Below, piece after piece: positions 43,940 through 53,869 of a stretch of 64,000 nucleotides of DNA. Numbering within the stretch: the stretch's first letter is position 1; each line of letters begins with the position of its first letter. The stretch is from the NCBI GenBank assembly GCA_002344525.1, contig DDTJ01000028.1, positions 156,747 to 220,746 on the forward strand. Reading direction: 5' to 3'. Origin of the DNA: Akkermansiaceae bacterium UBA2367 (GTDB taxonomy: Bacteria; Verrucomicrobiota; Verrucomicrobiia; Verrucomicrobiales; DEV007). The translations under genes were made by a program, and so were the position numbers. The notes under the pieces are model-generated. The model was not told the DNA's origin, did not search any database, and saw only the letters and a program-made list of their open reading frames with translations.

Positions 43940-46191
43940 TGCGGGTCTTCCGGTTCCAGATGTTCGGGCAGGATGAAATGGAAGTGGTTGCGCATGCTGG
44001 CCGGCGCGTCGAACCAGCGCCCGTGGAGCACGGGCAGGAAGCGCCCGCCCTTCCAATAGCCCGCAGGCTTGAAGCGGAAGGCGACTTCCTCTCCATCGAA
44101 GCTGGCCAGATCCACGGCCTCGCCCTCCGAGGCGCTGTGGTCCCGGGGGATGGGCACATCGAGAGCGCCTGTCTGGAAGAGGGAGCCGCCGCGAAACATC
44201 TGATAGGACATGCGCACCTTCTCGATGCCGGAATCGGCCCAATCCCGACTCCATGGCAGGAAGCGGAGGTGCAGGCCGGTCTGGCGGTGGTACCCGTGGG
44301 CGAGGATCTCGCGGGTCTCGCAGACTCCCGATGCCACCTCGACCGGGATGGTGCGGTGCCTTTCCACCGGAGCCCATTCGACCGGGGCGTATTCGATCCG
44401 CTGCGTGCTCGCGAGCCCCTCCTCGCGCAGGGCCAGCACCAGCCGAGTCCCTTTGCCGCCGGTTCCCGGACGCAGTTCGTAGGTCAGCCAGCGCGGACGG
44501 ACCAGGCCGAACAATCCCAGCAGCAGCGCGTCGGCGACGGCGTCCCGCCCCCCCGCGTCCACCCCGTCCAATGCGCCTCGCCCGACGATGCCGCGCATCA
44601 GGGCGAGCCTGTCCGGCTCGCCGTCCGTCACATCCCACGCGCCCCCGGCATCCCGGCTGAGCGCGTCGAAGGCCGCGCGGAAGGAGTCCGCCGTGATCGC
44701 ACAGGTCCTGCGATCGGAGGCATCGATCCGGACATGGTCCCGATAGACCAGCGTGGCCCGCATTTTCGGGACCAGGCGATGGCGATGGCGCGGAGCCGCG
44801 GCGTCGGTATCCTTGCGGGCATCCTGCCAGAGGGGGTCGAACAGGTGCCGCCGCAGGTGCAGGTTGACCATCCAGGCGCCGCCGGCTTCGGGACCGTCGG
44901 CGAGGTATTGCGGCTCGGTTTCAAAGCTTGGCAAACCGGCCTCCAAGCCCCTCCACAAAATGGCCGCGCGCGGGGCGGGCGCATCCACCGGCTCGATGGA
45001 GAAATCGACCAATCCGCCCATCGCCACATAGCCCTTCTCAAATCCGGCCACGTTCGGGTCGTGGGTTTCAACGAGCAGGAACTTCGCCAAGGCGAACTCG
45101 CACCCGGATGCGGCGGTGGCCACGCGCATCCTGCCCGGCACATGGTAGGTCGGCTCGCCGCGCAGCGCGTCGCGGGCGAGGATGGCCTCTCCCCCGAACG
45201 GGCCGTATGCGAACCGGGCGGCGGACGCGCCGGAGCCGTCGTCCGCCGCAGCCTCCAGAGCATCCAAGGGAATGCGGATGACCTCCCTCGTCGCGGATTG
45301 GCAGGCGCCTTGCAAGGTGAGCGAGATTTGGGCCAGACCCGCCCGAGGCTTGAACGTCTCGCCGTCGCCGTCCCCGGTCCTGGCAAGGAGGCTCATGCCG
45401 CTCATCTTCTCGATGACCGCTGCGGCCAGGCCCGCGAGGTCGTCTGCGGACAGCTCCTCGCGTTTCGGGGAGCAAGTCAGCGCGCCCGAGTCCCACAGCG
45501 CGGCGGTCAGCGTGCCCCGATCCAGCGGGAGCGGCTCCTCCGCCAGACGCTCGGCCAGCTTCGCGACCTCCAGCCGGTATTCGATGGTGGAACCCGTGCC
45601 GCGCCCGTCGAGCAGGACGGCCAGCTCGATCTCCAGCCCGGTGGCGGCCCCGGGCGTGCGGATGCGGTCCAGCATGGACGCGCCATCCTCCGGCCCGCCG
45701 GGAAAGTCAGCCGCCTTGAGCTCGAAGTCGAACTGCAATCCCGCTTCGTTGAAGACGAACTCGCCGAAGTGTCCGCCGATCGTGCGGGTGAGCGATTTCA
45801 CGACGCGCTCCGTTTCGGAGTCGATCAACCGGGCCTCGGCCTTCACGTCGGCCGGATCGATCCACTCGACGGGGCGGTCCGGCGCGAGTTCCCCGATCCG
45901 TGCCCGCACCCGCGTGCGATCCGCCAGCGGGATCTCGAACTTGAGGTGGAGCGAGTCCGGCATGTCCGGGGAGGCGAGAGCGCGGATGTCCGCGGTCGGG
46001 CGCCACCGGATGGACGGCGGCTCCGCATCCGGGCCGAGGACGAGCACCCGGACCGCCCCCGCGCCATCCGGCTGGCCGATCAAGCGGAAGGGGGCGCCGG
46101 TCGTCTTCCCGCCCTCCTCGCCGACACCCGCGAACGGGTGCCACACAGCGAAGACGGCGAGAAACCCTATCGTGGCCGCGGGCTGGCGCAT
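43936..46191 (-). CDS. Exported protein of unknown function (cluster gene 2)
   Basis: A 751-residue protein with an N-terminal signal segment (ATIGFLAVFAVWHPFAGVG). It is beta-rich with alternating charged strands (e.g. LHLKFEIPLADRTRVRARIG, FRFKPAGYWKGGRFLPVLHG) and ends NHFHFILPEHLEPEDPQ. No family recognised. Overlaps the downstream gene by ATGA and lies 51 bases from the upstream one. Confidence 0.75.
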   Translation of the reverse strand: MRQPAATIGFLAVFAVWHPFAGVGEEGGKTTGAPFRLIGQPDGAGAVRVLVLGPDAEPPSIRWRPTADIRALASPDMPDSLHLKFEIPLADRTRVRARIGELAPDRPVEWIDPADVKAEARLIDSETERVVKSLTRTIGGHFGEFVFNEAGLQFDFELKAADFPGGPEDGASMLDRIRTPGAATGLEIELAVLLDGRGTGSTIEYRLEVAKLAERLAEEPLPLDRGTLTAALWDSGALTCSPKREELSADDLAGLAAAVIEKMSGMSLLARTGDGDGETFKPRAGLAQISLTLQGACQSATREVIRIPLDALEAAADDGSGASAARFAYGPFGGEAILARDALRGEPTYHVPGRMRVATAASGCEFALAKFLLVETHDPNVAGFEKGYVAMGGLVDFSIEPVDAPAPRAAILWRGLEAGLPSFETEPQYLADGPEAGGAWMVNLHLRRHLFDPLWQDARKDTDAAAPRHRHRLVPKMRATLVYRDHVRIDASDRRTCAITADSFRAAFDALSRDAGGAWDVTDGEPDRLALMRGIVGRGALDGVDAGGRDAVADALLLGLFGLVRPRWLTYELRPGTGGKGTRLVLALREEGLASTQRIEYAPVEWAPVERHRTIPVEVASGVCETREILAHGYHRQTGLHLRFLPWSRDWADSGIEKVRMSYQMFRGGSLFQTGALDVPIPRDHSASEGEAVDLASFDGEEVAFRFKPAGYWKGGRFLPVLHGRWFDAPASMRNHFHFILPEHLEPEDPQ

Positions 46192-46242
46192 GGGGATCTT
46201 GGGGCGGGGAAAACCGGTTGTGCCGCGAGGGCTGAGTGCCCG

Positions 46243-48216
46243 TTATCGGAGAATATCATCCAAAAGAATCACGACGGAACCGGATTGGAGGTCGTCATCC
46301 AGCACGACCTTTTGCTTGAGCACCCGGCTGCCGTCTTTTTTGGCGACAATAATGCTATTGGCCACCAGCTTGACCTTGCCCGCGCCCTCGCCCTCCAGCG
46401 TGAAAGCCTGCAGAGTATCGTTCGGCATCCCGACCGACCCCATCGTCATCGGAACAAACCCAAGATTCGTTTTGAGAGTTTGTTTGGTCCCGCGGATCGT
46501 GTAATCCTGTTCGATGGCAAGTGCGACTAGGTTGGCTGGATCGTACCAGTTGAAGACCGTTTCGGGGCCGTCGGGGCCGATGATGATGGGACTGACGACC
46601 AGATGCACAGGCTTGAGCGGAAGGGCCGTGGATGACAGCGAGATGCCGGACATCAGGCGGAGGTCGCCGGACATCGAGTAGGCCGCCCCCTGGGGGGTTT
46701 GATAGAATTTCGTCATGGCGCTGACCACGGTATTGTAGGAAGCGGAGGCCGTGTCCGTCGTGATGTCCAGTTCCTCTTTGATTTGCTTCCAAGAAGCGAA
46801 GCGCAGTCCCCAATGGATCTCCACTTTCGGGTCGTTGCCTTTGGGGAAGTTCCCGAAGTCCGTGAAGCCGGCCCCTGGGAAGAGGGTTTTCGGGAAGGTC
46901 TGGGGGCCTTTATCCGTTTTGTAGGTCAAGTTGACGACGTGCGGCTCCAAGCCGAACCAGGGCGCGACGTCCGGGGAGATTTCGGCCAGCACTTTGGGGA
47001 CGCTCCAGTCGCTGGGGGTGATTTCCATCGCATTCCCTTTATCGATCCCGCGCATGTCGAGCACGCCGTAGCGCGCGTCCTCCTTGTCGATCCTGCTGAG
47101 AAGATTGGTCTGGAGAAAAATCTTGCCCTTTTTCTCGCGGCTCACCGCCTTGCGGGCAAAGCCGAGGCCGATCCCGGCCGGTCTGCCGAAGACCGTCTGG
47201 CCGTCCGGGGCCTTCGATTTGCCGGCGTCCTCGCCGAGGTTGTCTTTGTCGCTGGGGGACAGCCCTCCAAGATCGAAGGCCTGCTCCAGGATTCTGTCCA
47301 TGACCCGCGTGTCGTAGTCCTTGCGTATCTCATCGGAAACGTCCCCGTCATAGGTGATGGTGATTGCGGCATCCTGGACGAGTTGGGATTTTTTGTCCTC
47401 GTAAGAGGCGTCCACGCTGACGAACCAAAAGCTGCCCTTGGCGCTCATCTTGGTTTCGCTGGCCTTGTAAAGATTCTCCCATTCGCCCGTCACGGTGACG
47501 GAGGAATCCAAGCCGTAACCGGCATAGCTGAAGTTCATGAGGATGTTGATGGGGGCGTCTGGGACCGCGACCGGCTTGCCGTCCGCGCCCTTTTGGGTCA
47601 GGATGGCGTAGAAGATGTCGGTGGCGGCTTTGGAGAGCGGCTCCTGCACGGCGATGATGTCGGCGGAGACCGGCGCCGGGAAGGGGCCGAGCAGGACTTT
47701 CGGGCCGCCCGGGTTGGCGGGATCGGTGAGGGAGACCGTGAACTCCGCCTTGGTCAGGGGCAGCCGGCCGATCTTCGGATTGGCGATCCCCTGCTCCTTG
47801 ATCAGGGCTTGTTTTAGGGTCTCCAGTTCATTCTCCCGCAAGCCCATGCTGAAGGTGGCCTTGAGGGTGCCGCCTTGATAGGTCTCGCTCTGCTTGGTGT
47901 CGCCGGGCGGCACGAAGTTGCCGTTGTTGTAAGACAGGTCGTATTTATAGAGCGTCAACATGGGACGCCCTTCCTGGTCGAGGGCGAAGCGGATGTTGGT
48001 GGGCAGGTAATAGAACTGACTTCCGGTTTTATCCTTTTTGGAACGGTAAAGGGTCCGCGCGGGGAAGTTGGGCAGATTCAGACCGGTCTGAATGTCGATG
48101 GTATCCTCCAACAGCATCGCGTCGGAGCCGCTCGCCGGAGAGGCGGCGAGGGCGATGGCCGCCGCGCTGGGGAGGAGGCGGTTGAGAAGGGGGCGGAGTG
48201 GGCTTGGTATTGTCAT
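46243..48216 (-). CDS. Large exported beta-rich protein of unknown function (cluster gene 1)
   Basis: A 657-residue protein with signal peptide (LPSAAAIALAASPASGSD). Distinct segments: SQFYYLPTNIRFALDQEGRP, LTLYKYDLSYNNGNF, GGTLKATFSMGLRENELETL and, late, VHLVVSPIIIGPDGPETVFNW followed by DDDLQSGSVVILLDDILR at the end. The pattern of strands facing charged loops suggests a structural or binding protein. I cannot name a family. It is the first gene of the five-gene minus-strand cluster. Confidence 0.75.
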   Translation of the reverse strand: MTIPSPLRPLLNRLLPSAAAIALAASPASGSDAMLLEDTIDIQTGLNLPNFPARTLYRSKKDKTGSQFYYLPTNIRFALDQEGRPMLTLYKYDLSYNNGNFVPPGDTKQSETYQGGTLKATFSMGLRENELETLKQALIKEQGIANPKIGRLPLTKAEFTVSLTDPANPGGPKVLLGPFPAPVSADIIAVQEPLSKAATDIFYAILTQKGADGKPVAVPDAPINILMNFSYAGYGLDSSVTVTGEWENLYKASETKMSAKGSFWFVSVDASYEDKKSQLVQDAAITITYDGDVSDEIRKDYDTRVMDRILEQAFDLGGLSPSDKDNLGEDAGKSKAPDGQTVFGRPAGIGLGFARKAVSREKKGKIFLQTNLLSRIDKEDARYGVLDMRGIDKGNAMEITPSDWSVPKVLAEISPDVAPWFGLEPHVVNLTYKTDKGPQTFPKTLFPGAGFTDFGNFPKGNDPKVEIHWGLRFASWKQIKEELDITTDTASASYNTVVSAMTKFYQTPQGAAYSMSGDLRLMSGISLSSTALPLKPVHLVVSPIIIGPDGPETVFNWYDPANLVALAIEQDYTIRGTKQTLKTNLGFVPMTMGSVGMPNDTLQAFTLEGEGAGKVKLVANSIIVAKKDGSRVLKQKVVLDDDLQSGSVVILLDDILR

Positions 48217-48473
48217 GGTTTGTGATTTGGGTTTGCTAAATCGACTGGGAATTCGTTTTTCAGCTCCTCACGCCCCTTCCCACCGGATGCCGGGGTCGGA
48301 GGAGGCTCGGGAACTTTCATGATGCCGTCTGAGGGACATGCGCTTTCCGCCCGGGAATCCGGCCAACTTTTTTCAGAAAAAATCTTTCTCCCCGTTTGCA
48401 TCGCCGTTCCCGTCGCATCCCGGCGCCGTATTTTCCCCTTTCGCTGGGCGCGAAGCCCGGCATATTCGAGTCC

Positions 48474-49028
48474 GTGAACGCCACCGATCCTGAAAACTGC
48501 GGCTCCAGCAGCGGTGGGCCTCTCCGTTCCTCCGATCTGCTGCCCTTGGTCTACGAGGAGTTGAGAAGCGTCGCCCACGGAAAAATGCGGCAGGACGCGG
48601 CGCAGACCCTCTCCGCGACCTCGCTCGTCCACGAAGCTTGGCTGCGGCTCTCGAAAGGCGAGACGAGCGGGCGATGGGCGAACAAGCAGCATTTCTTCGC
48701 CGCCGCCGCCGAGGCGATGCGCCGCATCCTGATCGAGCAGGCGAGGACGCGGCAGCGGCTCAAGCGCGGCGGGGAGATGGACCGCACCGACCTCTCCCTC
48801 TCCCGGATCGCCGCCCCGGAGGACGACGAGCGGCTCCTCGCGGTCCACGAGGCGCTCGACGAATTCGAGTCGGTCGATCCCGATCTGGCCGGGCTGGTGA
48901 AGCTCCGCTACTTCGCGGGGTTGACTTGGGAGGAGATATCCGCCTCGCTCGGGATTCCCGAAAGGACGCTGCGGCGGCGCTGGACCTACGCGCGGGCTTG
49001 GCTGCGCGAACGGATCTCGCGCGGGTGA
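48474..49028 (+). CDS. ECF-type RNA polymerase sigma factor (PVC kinase-linked group)
   Basis: A 184-residue sigma factor. Region 2 shows LLPLVYEELRSVAHGKMRQD, TSLVHEAWLRLSKGE and NKQHFFAAAAEAMRRILIEQ; region 4 is LVKLRYFAGLTWEEISASLG with IPERTLRRRWTYARAWL. This is the TIGR02999-type group frequent in Planctomycetes and Verrucomicrobia and usually next to a serine/threonine kinase, as here. GTG 48474 was chosen because the upstream extension to 48396 is unlike the family. No anti-sigma factor gene is present; the kinase may take that role. Confidence 0.85.
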   Translation: MNATDPENCGSSSGGPLRSSDLLPLVYEELRSVAHGKMRQDAAQTLSATSLVHEAWLRLSKGETSGRWANKQHFFAAAAEAMRRILIEQARTRQRLKRGGEMDRTDLSLSRIAAPEDDERLLAVHEALDEFESVDPDLAGLVKLRYFAGLTWEEISASLGIPERTLRRRWTYARAWLRERISRG

Positions 49029-49034
49029 CGAACC

Positions 49035-52000
49035 ATGAATCCTCCGGATCCCGCCCACGCTCTCGAACAGGAGATTTTCCTGGAGGCGCTCGAACGCCTT
49101 CCGGGGTGGGAGCGGGACTCCTGGCTGGACGGCGCCTGCGGCGGCGACGCGGCCTTGCGCGGACGGATCGCAGCCCTCCTCGCGGCGGACGCGGAGGAGA
49201 GCCTCCTCCGCCCCCTTCCCGCTCCTGCCATTTGCGGATCGGCGGACGACGGGGCGACCGACCGCGCGTTCGTCCCCTATTCCGGCAGCTACGCGATCCA
49301 GGGTGAGATCGCGAGGGGTGGCATGGGGACGGTCTACCGCGGAGTCCAGTCCACCCTCGACCGGTCCGTGGCCGTGAAAGTCCTGCATCGCGACAGCGGG
49401 TCCGCCGACTCGAAGCGGCGCTTCCAGCACGAGGCGGAAGTCCTCGCCCGGCTCTCCCATCCGAATATCGTCCCGATCCACGACCTCGTCCGGGAAAACG
49501 GCGAGCCGGTCTGCTACAGCATGAAGCTCGTCGAGGGGCGCACGCTGCAGGCGATCCTGAACTCGCTCGGCGCGGGCGAGTCCGAAGCCCTGCGCGACTT
49601 CCCCCTCGACCGCCTCCTCCTCGTCCTCCGAAAGGTCTGCGACGCGGTCGCCTTCGCCCACAGCCGGGGCGTGCTGCACCGGGATCTGAAGCCTGAGAAC
49701 ATCATGGTCGGGGAGTTCGGGGAAGTGCTCGTGATGGACTGGGGCTTGGCGAAAATCCTCGGGCGCGGGGAGGAGAAAGCCGGGGAAGTGGACCCCGGAC
49801 CGGCGGGGGAGGAGGAGTCCTTCGAGAGGACTCTCGAAGGCTCCGTGATGGGCACCCCACGCTACATGTCGCCGGAGCAGGCGATGGGCCGGATCGACGA
49901 ACTCGACGAGCGCTCCGACCTTTTCTCCCTCGGCGGCACCCTCTACGCCATCCTCACCCTGCGCCCGCCGGTGGAGGGGTCCTCGCTCCAGGAAGTGCTG
50001 GACAAGGTGTGCTCGGGCGACATCGCCCCGCCCGGCTCCTGCACGACCGCGCCCAGATTCCAAGGCAAGGCGGCCGAACAGGGTGCGGTCTTGGAGGCAA
50101 GACGGTTCGTCCCCCTGCCGCACCTGCCCGGAGGCAAGGTCCCCGCCGCGCTCTCCGCCGTGACGATGAAGGCGCTCGCCCTAGAGAAAGACCGGCGCTA
50201 CTCCGGCGTCGCCGCCTTCGCCGCCGACATCGAGGCCTACCAGAACGGCTACGCCACCAGCGCCGAGGAGGCCGGGGCCTGGACACAGTTGAAGCTGCTG
50301 ATGCTGCGCCACAAGGCGGTGACCGCCTCGCTCGCCGCGATCCTGCTCCTCAGTGCCGGATTCGTCGTGCGTCTTGTCGCCAGCGAGCGCAAGGCGACCC
50401 GCAACGCCGCGATCGCCCTGACAAACGAACAACGCGCCACCGAGCAGGCCGAGCAGACCCGCCGCGCCCTCGGCCTCTCGCAGATCGAGGTGGCCGACGC
50501 CGCCCTGCGGGGCGCGGACCTGCCCGCGATGTCGCGCGCCCTCGACTCCGTGCCGGAGGACCTGCGCGACCAGCGCTGGGACTATCTCTCCGCGAAGCTC
50601 CATTGGACGCGGCGCGAGATCCGGGCGCCGGGGTTCGAGAGCGCCATGGCGGTGCGGGCGGTTCCCGACGGATCGGGGCGGTTCGTCCTCGCGAACGAGG
50701 GGGGCGAGGTCGGCATTCTCGACCCGAGGAGCGGAGCGGTTGCCCACCGCATCCCCATCGGCCACCCCGGAAGGATGCGGCTCGCGGTCTCGCCCGACGG
50801 GCGGCTGGGCGCGGCGACTTCGGACGAGGCTTCGACCGTGACGGTCTTCCGGATCGCCGACGGCAGCATCGTTTCGAGACATCGGTCGCCCGGCACCCGC
50901 ACTGGAGGAATCGTCTTCTCCCCCGACGGGCGGCGGCTGGCAGTGCTCGACGGTTTCGTCGAAAAGCCCCGGATCTCCCTGCTCGACCTGGACGACGGGA
51001 CGGTGGAATGGACCTACCCCGGGGAGTTCCTCGGCGCGGCTTTCGCCCCCGGAGGCGACCGCCTCTATCTCGGCAGCGGCCGGATGCGGAAACTCCTCGT
51101 CCTCGATGCGAAGGAAGGAAAGTTGATCCGCGAGACGCGGGAATTGGTCTTCTCGATGGCCGCGAGCCCCGACGGCGGACGGCTCGCCATCGGACTCTTC
51201 AATGGCGAGGCGATCCTCGTCGACGCCGCGACGGGCGTGGAGATCCGCCGCGCCCGCCTCTACGCCGGAGCGATCCGCCGGATCGCCTGGCCCGCCGGCG
51301 GCCACCTCCTCACCCTCGGCGAGGACGGCAGGCTGGAGAGCGGCCGTACCTCCGTCCGGCTCTGGGAGACGAAGACCTTCACGGAGAAGGCGGCATTCCT
51401 CCTCGAGGTCCGCAATCTCGACCGCATCGACTGGGTCCTCGATCCCTCGACCGGAAGCCTGGTCACGGTCGAGAGGACGGCGAAACTCCACCACATCCCG
51501 ATCGATCTCGAGGCTTCCCGCATCGAAAGCCGCGGTGCCGAACAAGGATGGTCCGCCCGCTTCCTCTCCGACACCCTCCTGGTCGCCCGTCGCGAATACG
51601 ACCTCCGCCTCTACGACGTTTCCGATCCCCGCACCCCGGCCATGCTGCCCCACCCTCTGCCCGACGGCTACGTGATGACGGCGTCCCATCCCTCCGGCCT
51701 TCTCGCCCTCGGACGCCGCATCACCGGCCCTCCCTACGGCGTCAAGCTCCACCGCTTCGAGGGCCAACGCCTCGCCGATCCCCTGGAGATCCCCCTGCCC
51801 GGCTGGACCATGAACCTCGGCTTCGACCGAGGCGGAGGGCGGCTCCTCGCCGTGGTGAGATACGGTCTCGGCCTCTTCGTCATCGAGACGGCGACCGGAA
51901 AGCAGATCCTCAACTGCGGCGGAAACTTTACCGACGCCGTGTTCGCGGGAGCGGCGGAGGACATCGCCGCGATCCAGTCGAAAAGGTCGGCGGAGGACAT

Positions 52001-52424
52001 GGAAACCGAACTCTCGCTCCGGGACGCCGTGTCGGGCGAACTGAAAAAAAGCGTCGTCCTCCCCTCCCTCCTGAACGACATCGCCGCCTCCCCCGATGGC
52101 AGCCTCGTCGCCGTCGGCGGGACGGACCGCGTCGTCCGCCTCTTCGACGCCGCCACCCTGGAGGAGCGCCACGCCTTCCGCGCCCACGACGACGAGATCA
52201 CCGCGCTCGTCTTCCACCCCTCGCTGCCCGTCGTCGCGAGCGCCTCCAACGACGGCTCCATAAAACTGTGGGACTACCAGACCGCGCGGCCCCGCAGGAC
52301 CTTCCTCGGATTCGACGGCACGACCGTGATGCTCGACTTCAGCCCGAACGGGCGGCTCCTCGTCGCGGAGAGCCAGGATCAGGCCACCCGGATCTTCGAT
52401 CTCGGGGAGAGGTTCGGGCGGTAA
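49035..52424 (+). CDS. Serine/threonine protein kinase with WD40 repeats
   Basis: An 1129-residue protein. Kinase domain residues ~86-395: Gly loop GEIARGGMGTVYRG, Lys in AVKVLH, catalytic HRDLKPENIMVG, and DWG in place of DFG (VMDWGLAKIL), followed by MGTPRYMSPEQAMG. A membrane helix (ASLAAILLLSAGFVVRLVAS, ~435-454) separates it from a beta-propeller of WD40-like repeats, the clearest being SPDGSLVAVGGTDRVVRLFD and HPSLPVVASASNDGSIKLWD. The kinase should be cytoplasmic with a sensor domain outside. Its start lies 6 bases after the ECF sigma factor stop, indicating one regulatory unit. Confidence 0.92.
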   Translation: MNPPDPAHALEQEIFLEALERLPGWERDSWLDGACGGDAALRGRIAALLAADAEESLLRPLPAPAICGSADDGATDRAFVPYSGSYAIQGEIARGGMGTVYRGVQSTLDRSVAVKVLHRDSGSADSKRRFQHEAEVLARLSHPNIVPIHDLVRENGEPVCYSMKLVEGRTLQAILNSLGAGESEALRDFPLDRLLLVLRKVCDAVAFAHSRGVLHRDLKPENIMVGEFGEVLVMDWGLAKILGRGEEKAGEVDPGPAGEEESFERTLEGSVMGTPRYMSPEQAMGRIDELDERSDLFSLGGTLYAILTLRPPVEGSSLQEVLDKVCSGDIAPPGSCTTAPRFQGKAAEQGAVLEARRFVPLPHLPGGKVPAALSAVTMKALALEKDRRYSGVAAFAADIEAYQNGYATSAEEAGAWTQLKLLMLRHKAVTASLAAILLLSAGFVVRLVASERKATRNAAIALTNEQRATEQAEQTRRALGLSQIEVADAALRGADLPAMSRALDSVPEDLRDQRWDYLSAKLHWTRREIRAPGFESAMAVRAVPDGSGRFVLANEGGEVGILDPRSGAVAHRIPIGHPGRMRLAVSPDGRLGAATSDEASTVTVFRIADGSIVSRHRSPGTRTGGIVFSPDGRRLAVLDGFVEKPRISLLDLDDGTVEWTYPGEFLGAAFAPGGDRLYLGSGRMRKLLVLDAKEGKLIRETRELVFSMAASPDGGRLAIGLFNGEAILVDAATGVEIRRARLYAGAIRRIAWPAGGHLLTLGEDGRLESGRTSVRLWETKTFTEKAAFLLEVRNLDRIDWVLDPSTGSLVTVERTAKLHHIPIDLEASRIESRGAEQGWSARFLSDTLLVARREYDLRLYDVSDPRTPAMLPHPLPDGYVMTASHPSGLLALGRRITGPPYGVKLHRFEGQRLADPLEIPLPGWTMNLGFDRGGGRLLAVVRYGLGLFVIETATGKQILNCGGNFTDAVFAGAAEDIAAIQSKRSAEDMETELSLRDAVSGELKKSVVLPSLLNDIAASPDGSLVAVGGTDRVVRLFDAATLEERHAFRAHDDEITALVFHPSLPVVASASNDGSIKLWDYQTARPRRTFLGFDGTTVMLDFSPNGRLLVAESQDQATRIFDLGERFGR

Positions 52425-52505
52425 CCGCCAACCGTCTGCCGGGCTTGGAATTTTCCCGGACAGGCGCATTTCGCTTGAATCCGGCCTCAAATCGACTAGG
52501 AGAAC

Positions 52506-52523
52506 ACTCCGCATTCACGGAGT
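52506..52523. other. Small hairpin upstream of the aminotransferase
   Basis: ACTCCG-CATTCA-CGGAGT, a 6-bp perfect stem in a locally AT-richer gap (52425-52676) between the kinase and aminotransferase genes. No T-run follows. It could belong to an mRNA leader. Confidence 0.35.
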
Positions 52524-52676
52524 CGCGGTCGAGCCATCACCAAATTCCCCGTCGATGCGGGTGATTTGTATCGTGAAAGCCCGGTCCTCCCCGACCCGCT
52601 CCGTGCCCGCCAATGTCGTCGGCGGTTCGGTCGGATCGGGGATCAGGGGCGGAATCCCCCATCCCATCCACCAGAC

Positions 52677-53843
52677 ATGAGTTTGATTGCCGAAAAATTC
52701 GCCCAGATCGCCCCTTCCCTGACCCTTTCCATCACCGCCCAGGCGAAGAAAATGCAGGCCGAAGGGCAGGACATCGCCAGCTTCGGTGCCGGGGAACCGG
52801 ATTTCGACACCCCCCAGCACATCAAGGACGCCGCCATCGAGGCGCTCCAGGCCGGGCGCACCAAATACACCGCCGCCACCGGCATCCCCGAACTGAAAAA
52901 GGCCATCGCCGAGAAGCTCCTGCGCGACAACCAGATCGAATACTCCCCCGACCAGATCTCGGTGAACGTCGGGGCGAAGCATTCCTGCTACAACGCCATC
53001 CTCGCCACTTGCGATCCCGGCGACGAAGTCATCATCCCCGCGCCCTACTGGACGAGCTACCCCGACATGGTCCGCCTCGCCGGGGCCGAGCCCTACGCCG
53101 TCGAGACCAAGCGCGAGAACAAATGGAAGTTCACCGCCGAGGAGTTCGAGGACGCCATCAGCGGCCGTACCCGCATGCTCATCCTCAACAGCCCGAACAA
53201 CCCCACGGGCTCCGTCTACACGAAGGACGAGCTGGAGGCCATCGTCGAGGTGGCGGCGTCGGAGGACATCCTCATCCTCTCCGACGAGATCTACGAGAAG
53301 CTCGTCTACAACGGCAAGAAGCACATCAGCACCGCCTCCATCAGCGAGGCGGCGAAGAAGCTCACCATCACCGTGAACGGCTTCAGCAAGCTCTACTCCA
53401 TGACCGGATGGCGCCTCGGCTACACCGCCGCCCCGCCGGAGATCGCCGAGGCCATCGACACGATCCAGAGCCACACCACCTCGAACCCCACGACCTTCGC
53501 CCAATACGGCGCCCTCGCTGCCCTCCAAGGGGACCAAAGCTTCGTCAACGACATGGTCGAGGAATACGACATGCGCCGCCAGTACATGCTGAGCCGCCTC
53601 CAGAAAATCCGCAACATCGAGGTCGTCGAACCCGATGGGGCCTTCTACTTCCTCGTCGACACGACCAAGATCGGGCTGAACTCCCTGAACCTCAGCGAGA
53701 AGCTTCTCTCCCGCTACCGTGTTGCGGCGGTGCCCGGCATCGCCTTCGGCCACGACCAGTCGGTGCGTCTCAGCTACGCCACCAGCCTCGATGTGATCAA
53801 GAAGGGGCTCGACCGTTTCGAGGAGTTTTGTCAGGCGCATTGA
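52677..53843 (+). CDS. Class I aminotransferase, aspartate aminotransferase type
   Basis: A 388-residue PLP enzyme of fold type I. Motifs: GAGEPDFDTPQHIKDAA, NVGAKHSCYNAIL, PAPYWTSYPDM, NSPNNPTGSVY (cofactor Asn), LSDEIYEKLVY (cofactor Asp and Tyr) and the PLP Lys in GFSKLYSMTGWRLGY, ending with the substrate Arg in QSVRLSYA. It interconverts aspartate and oxaloacetate with glutamate/2-oxoglutarate; prephenate aminotransferases look similar. ATG 52677 begins the conserved MSLIAEKFAQI segment. The next gene starts 26 bases after its stop. Confidence 0.93.
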   Translation: MSLIAEKFAQIAPSLTLSITAQAKKMQAEGQDIASFGAGEPDFDTPQHIKDAAIEALQAGRTKYTAATGIPELKKAIAEKLLRDNQIEYSPDQISVNVGAKHSCYNAILATCDPGDEVIIPAPYWTSYPDMVRLAGAEPYAVETKRENKWKFTAEEFEDAISGRTRMLILNSPNNPTGSVYTKDELEAIVEVAASEDILILSDEIYEKLVYNGKKHISTASISEAAKKLTITVNGFSKLYSMTGWRLGYTAAPPEIAEAIDTIQSHTTSNPTTFAQYGALAALQGDQSFVNDMVEEYDMRRQYMLSRLQKIRNIEVVEPDGAFYFLVDTTKIGLNSLNLSEKLLSRYRVAAVPGIAFGHDQSVRLSYATSLDVIKKGLDRFEEFCQAH

Positions 53844-53869
53844 TCCCCCGCGCCAGAAAGGCCGCGCCC

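Noticed and set aside
50181..52514. A 777-codon minus-strand frame opposite the kinase
   Set aside because: Antisense to the WD40 region of a well-supported gene; low-complexity composition.
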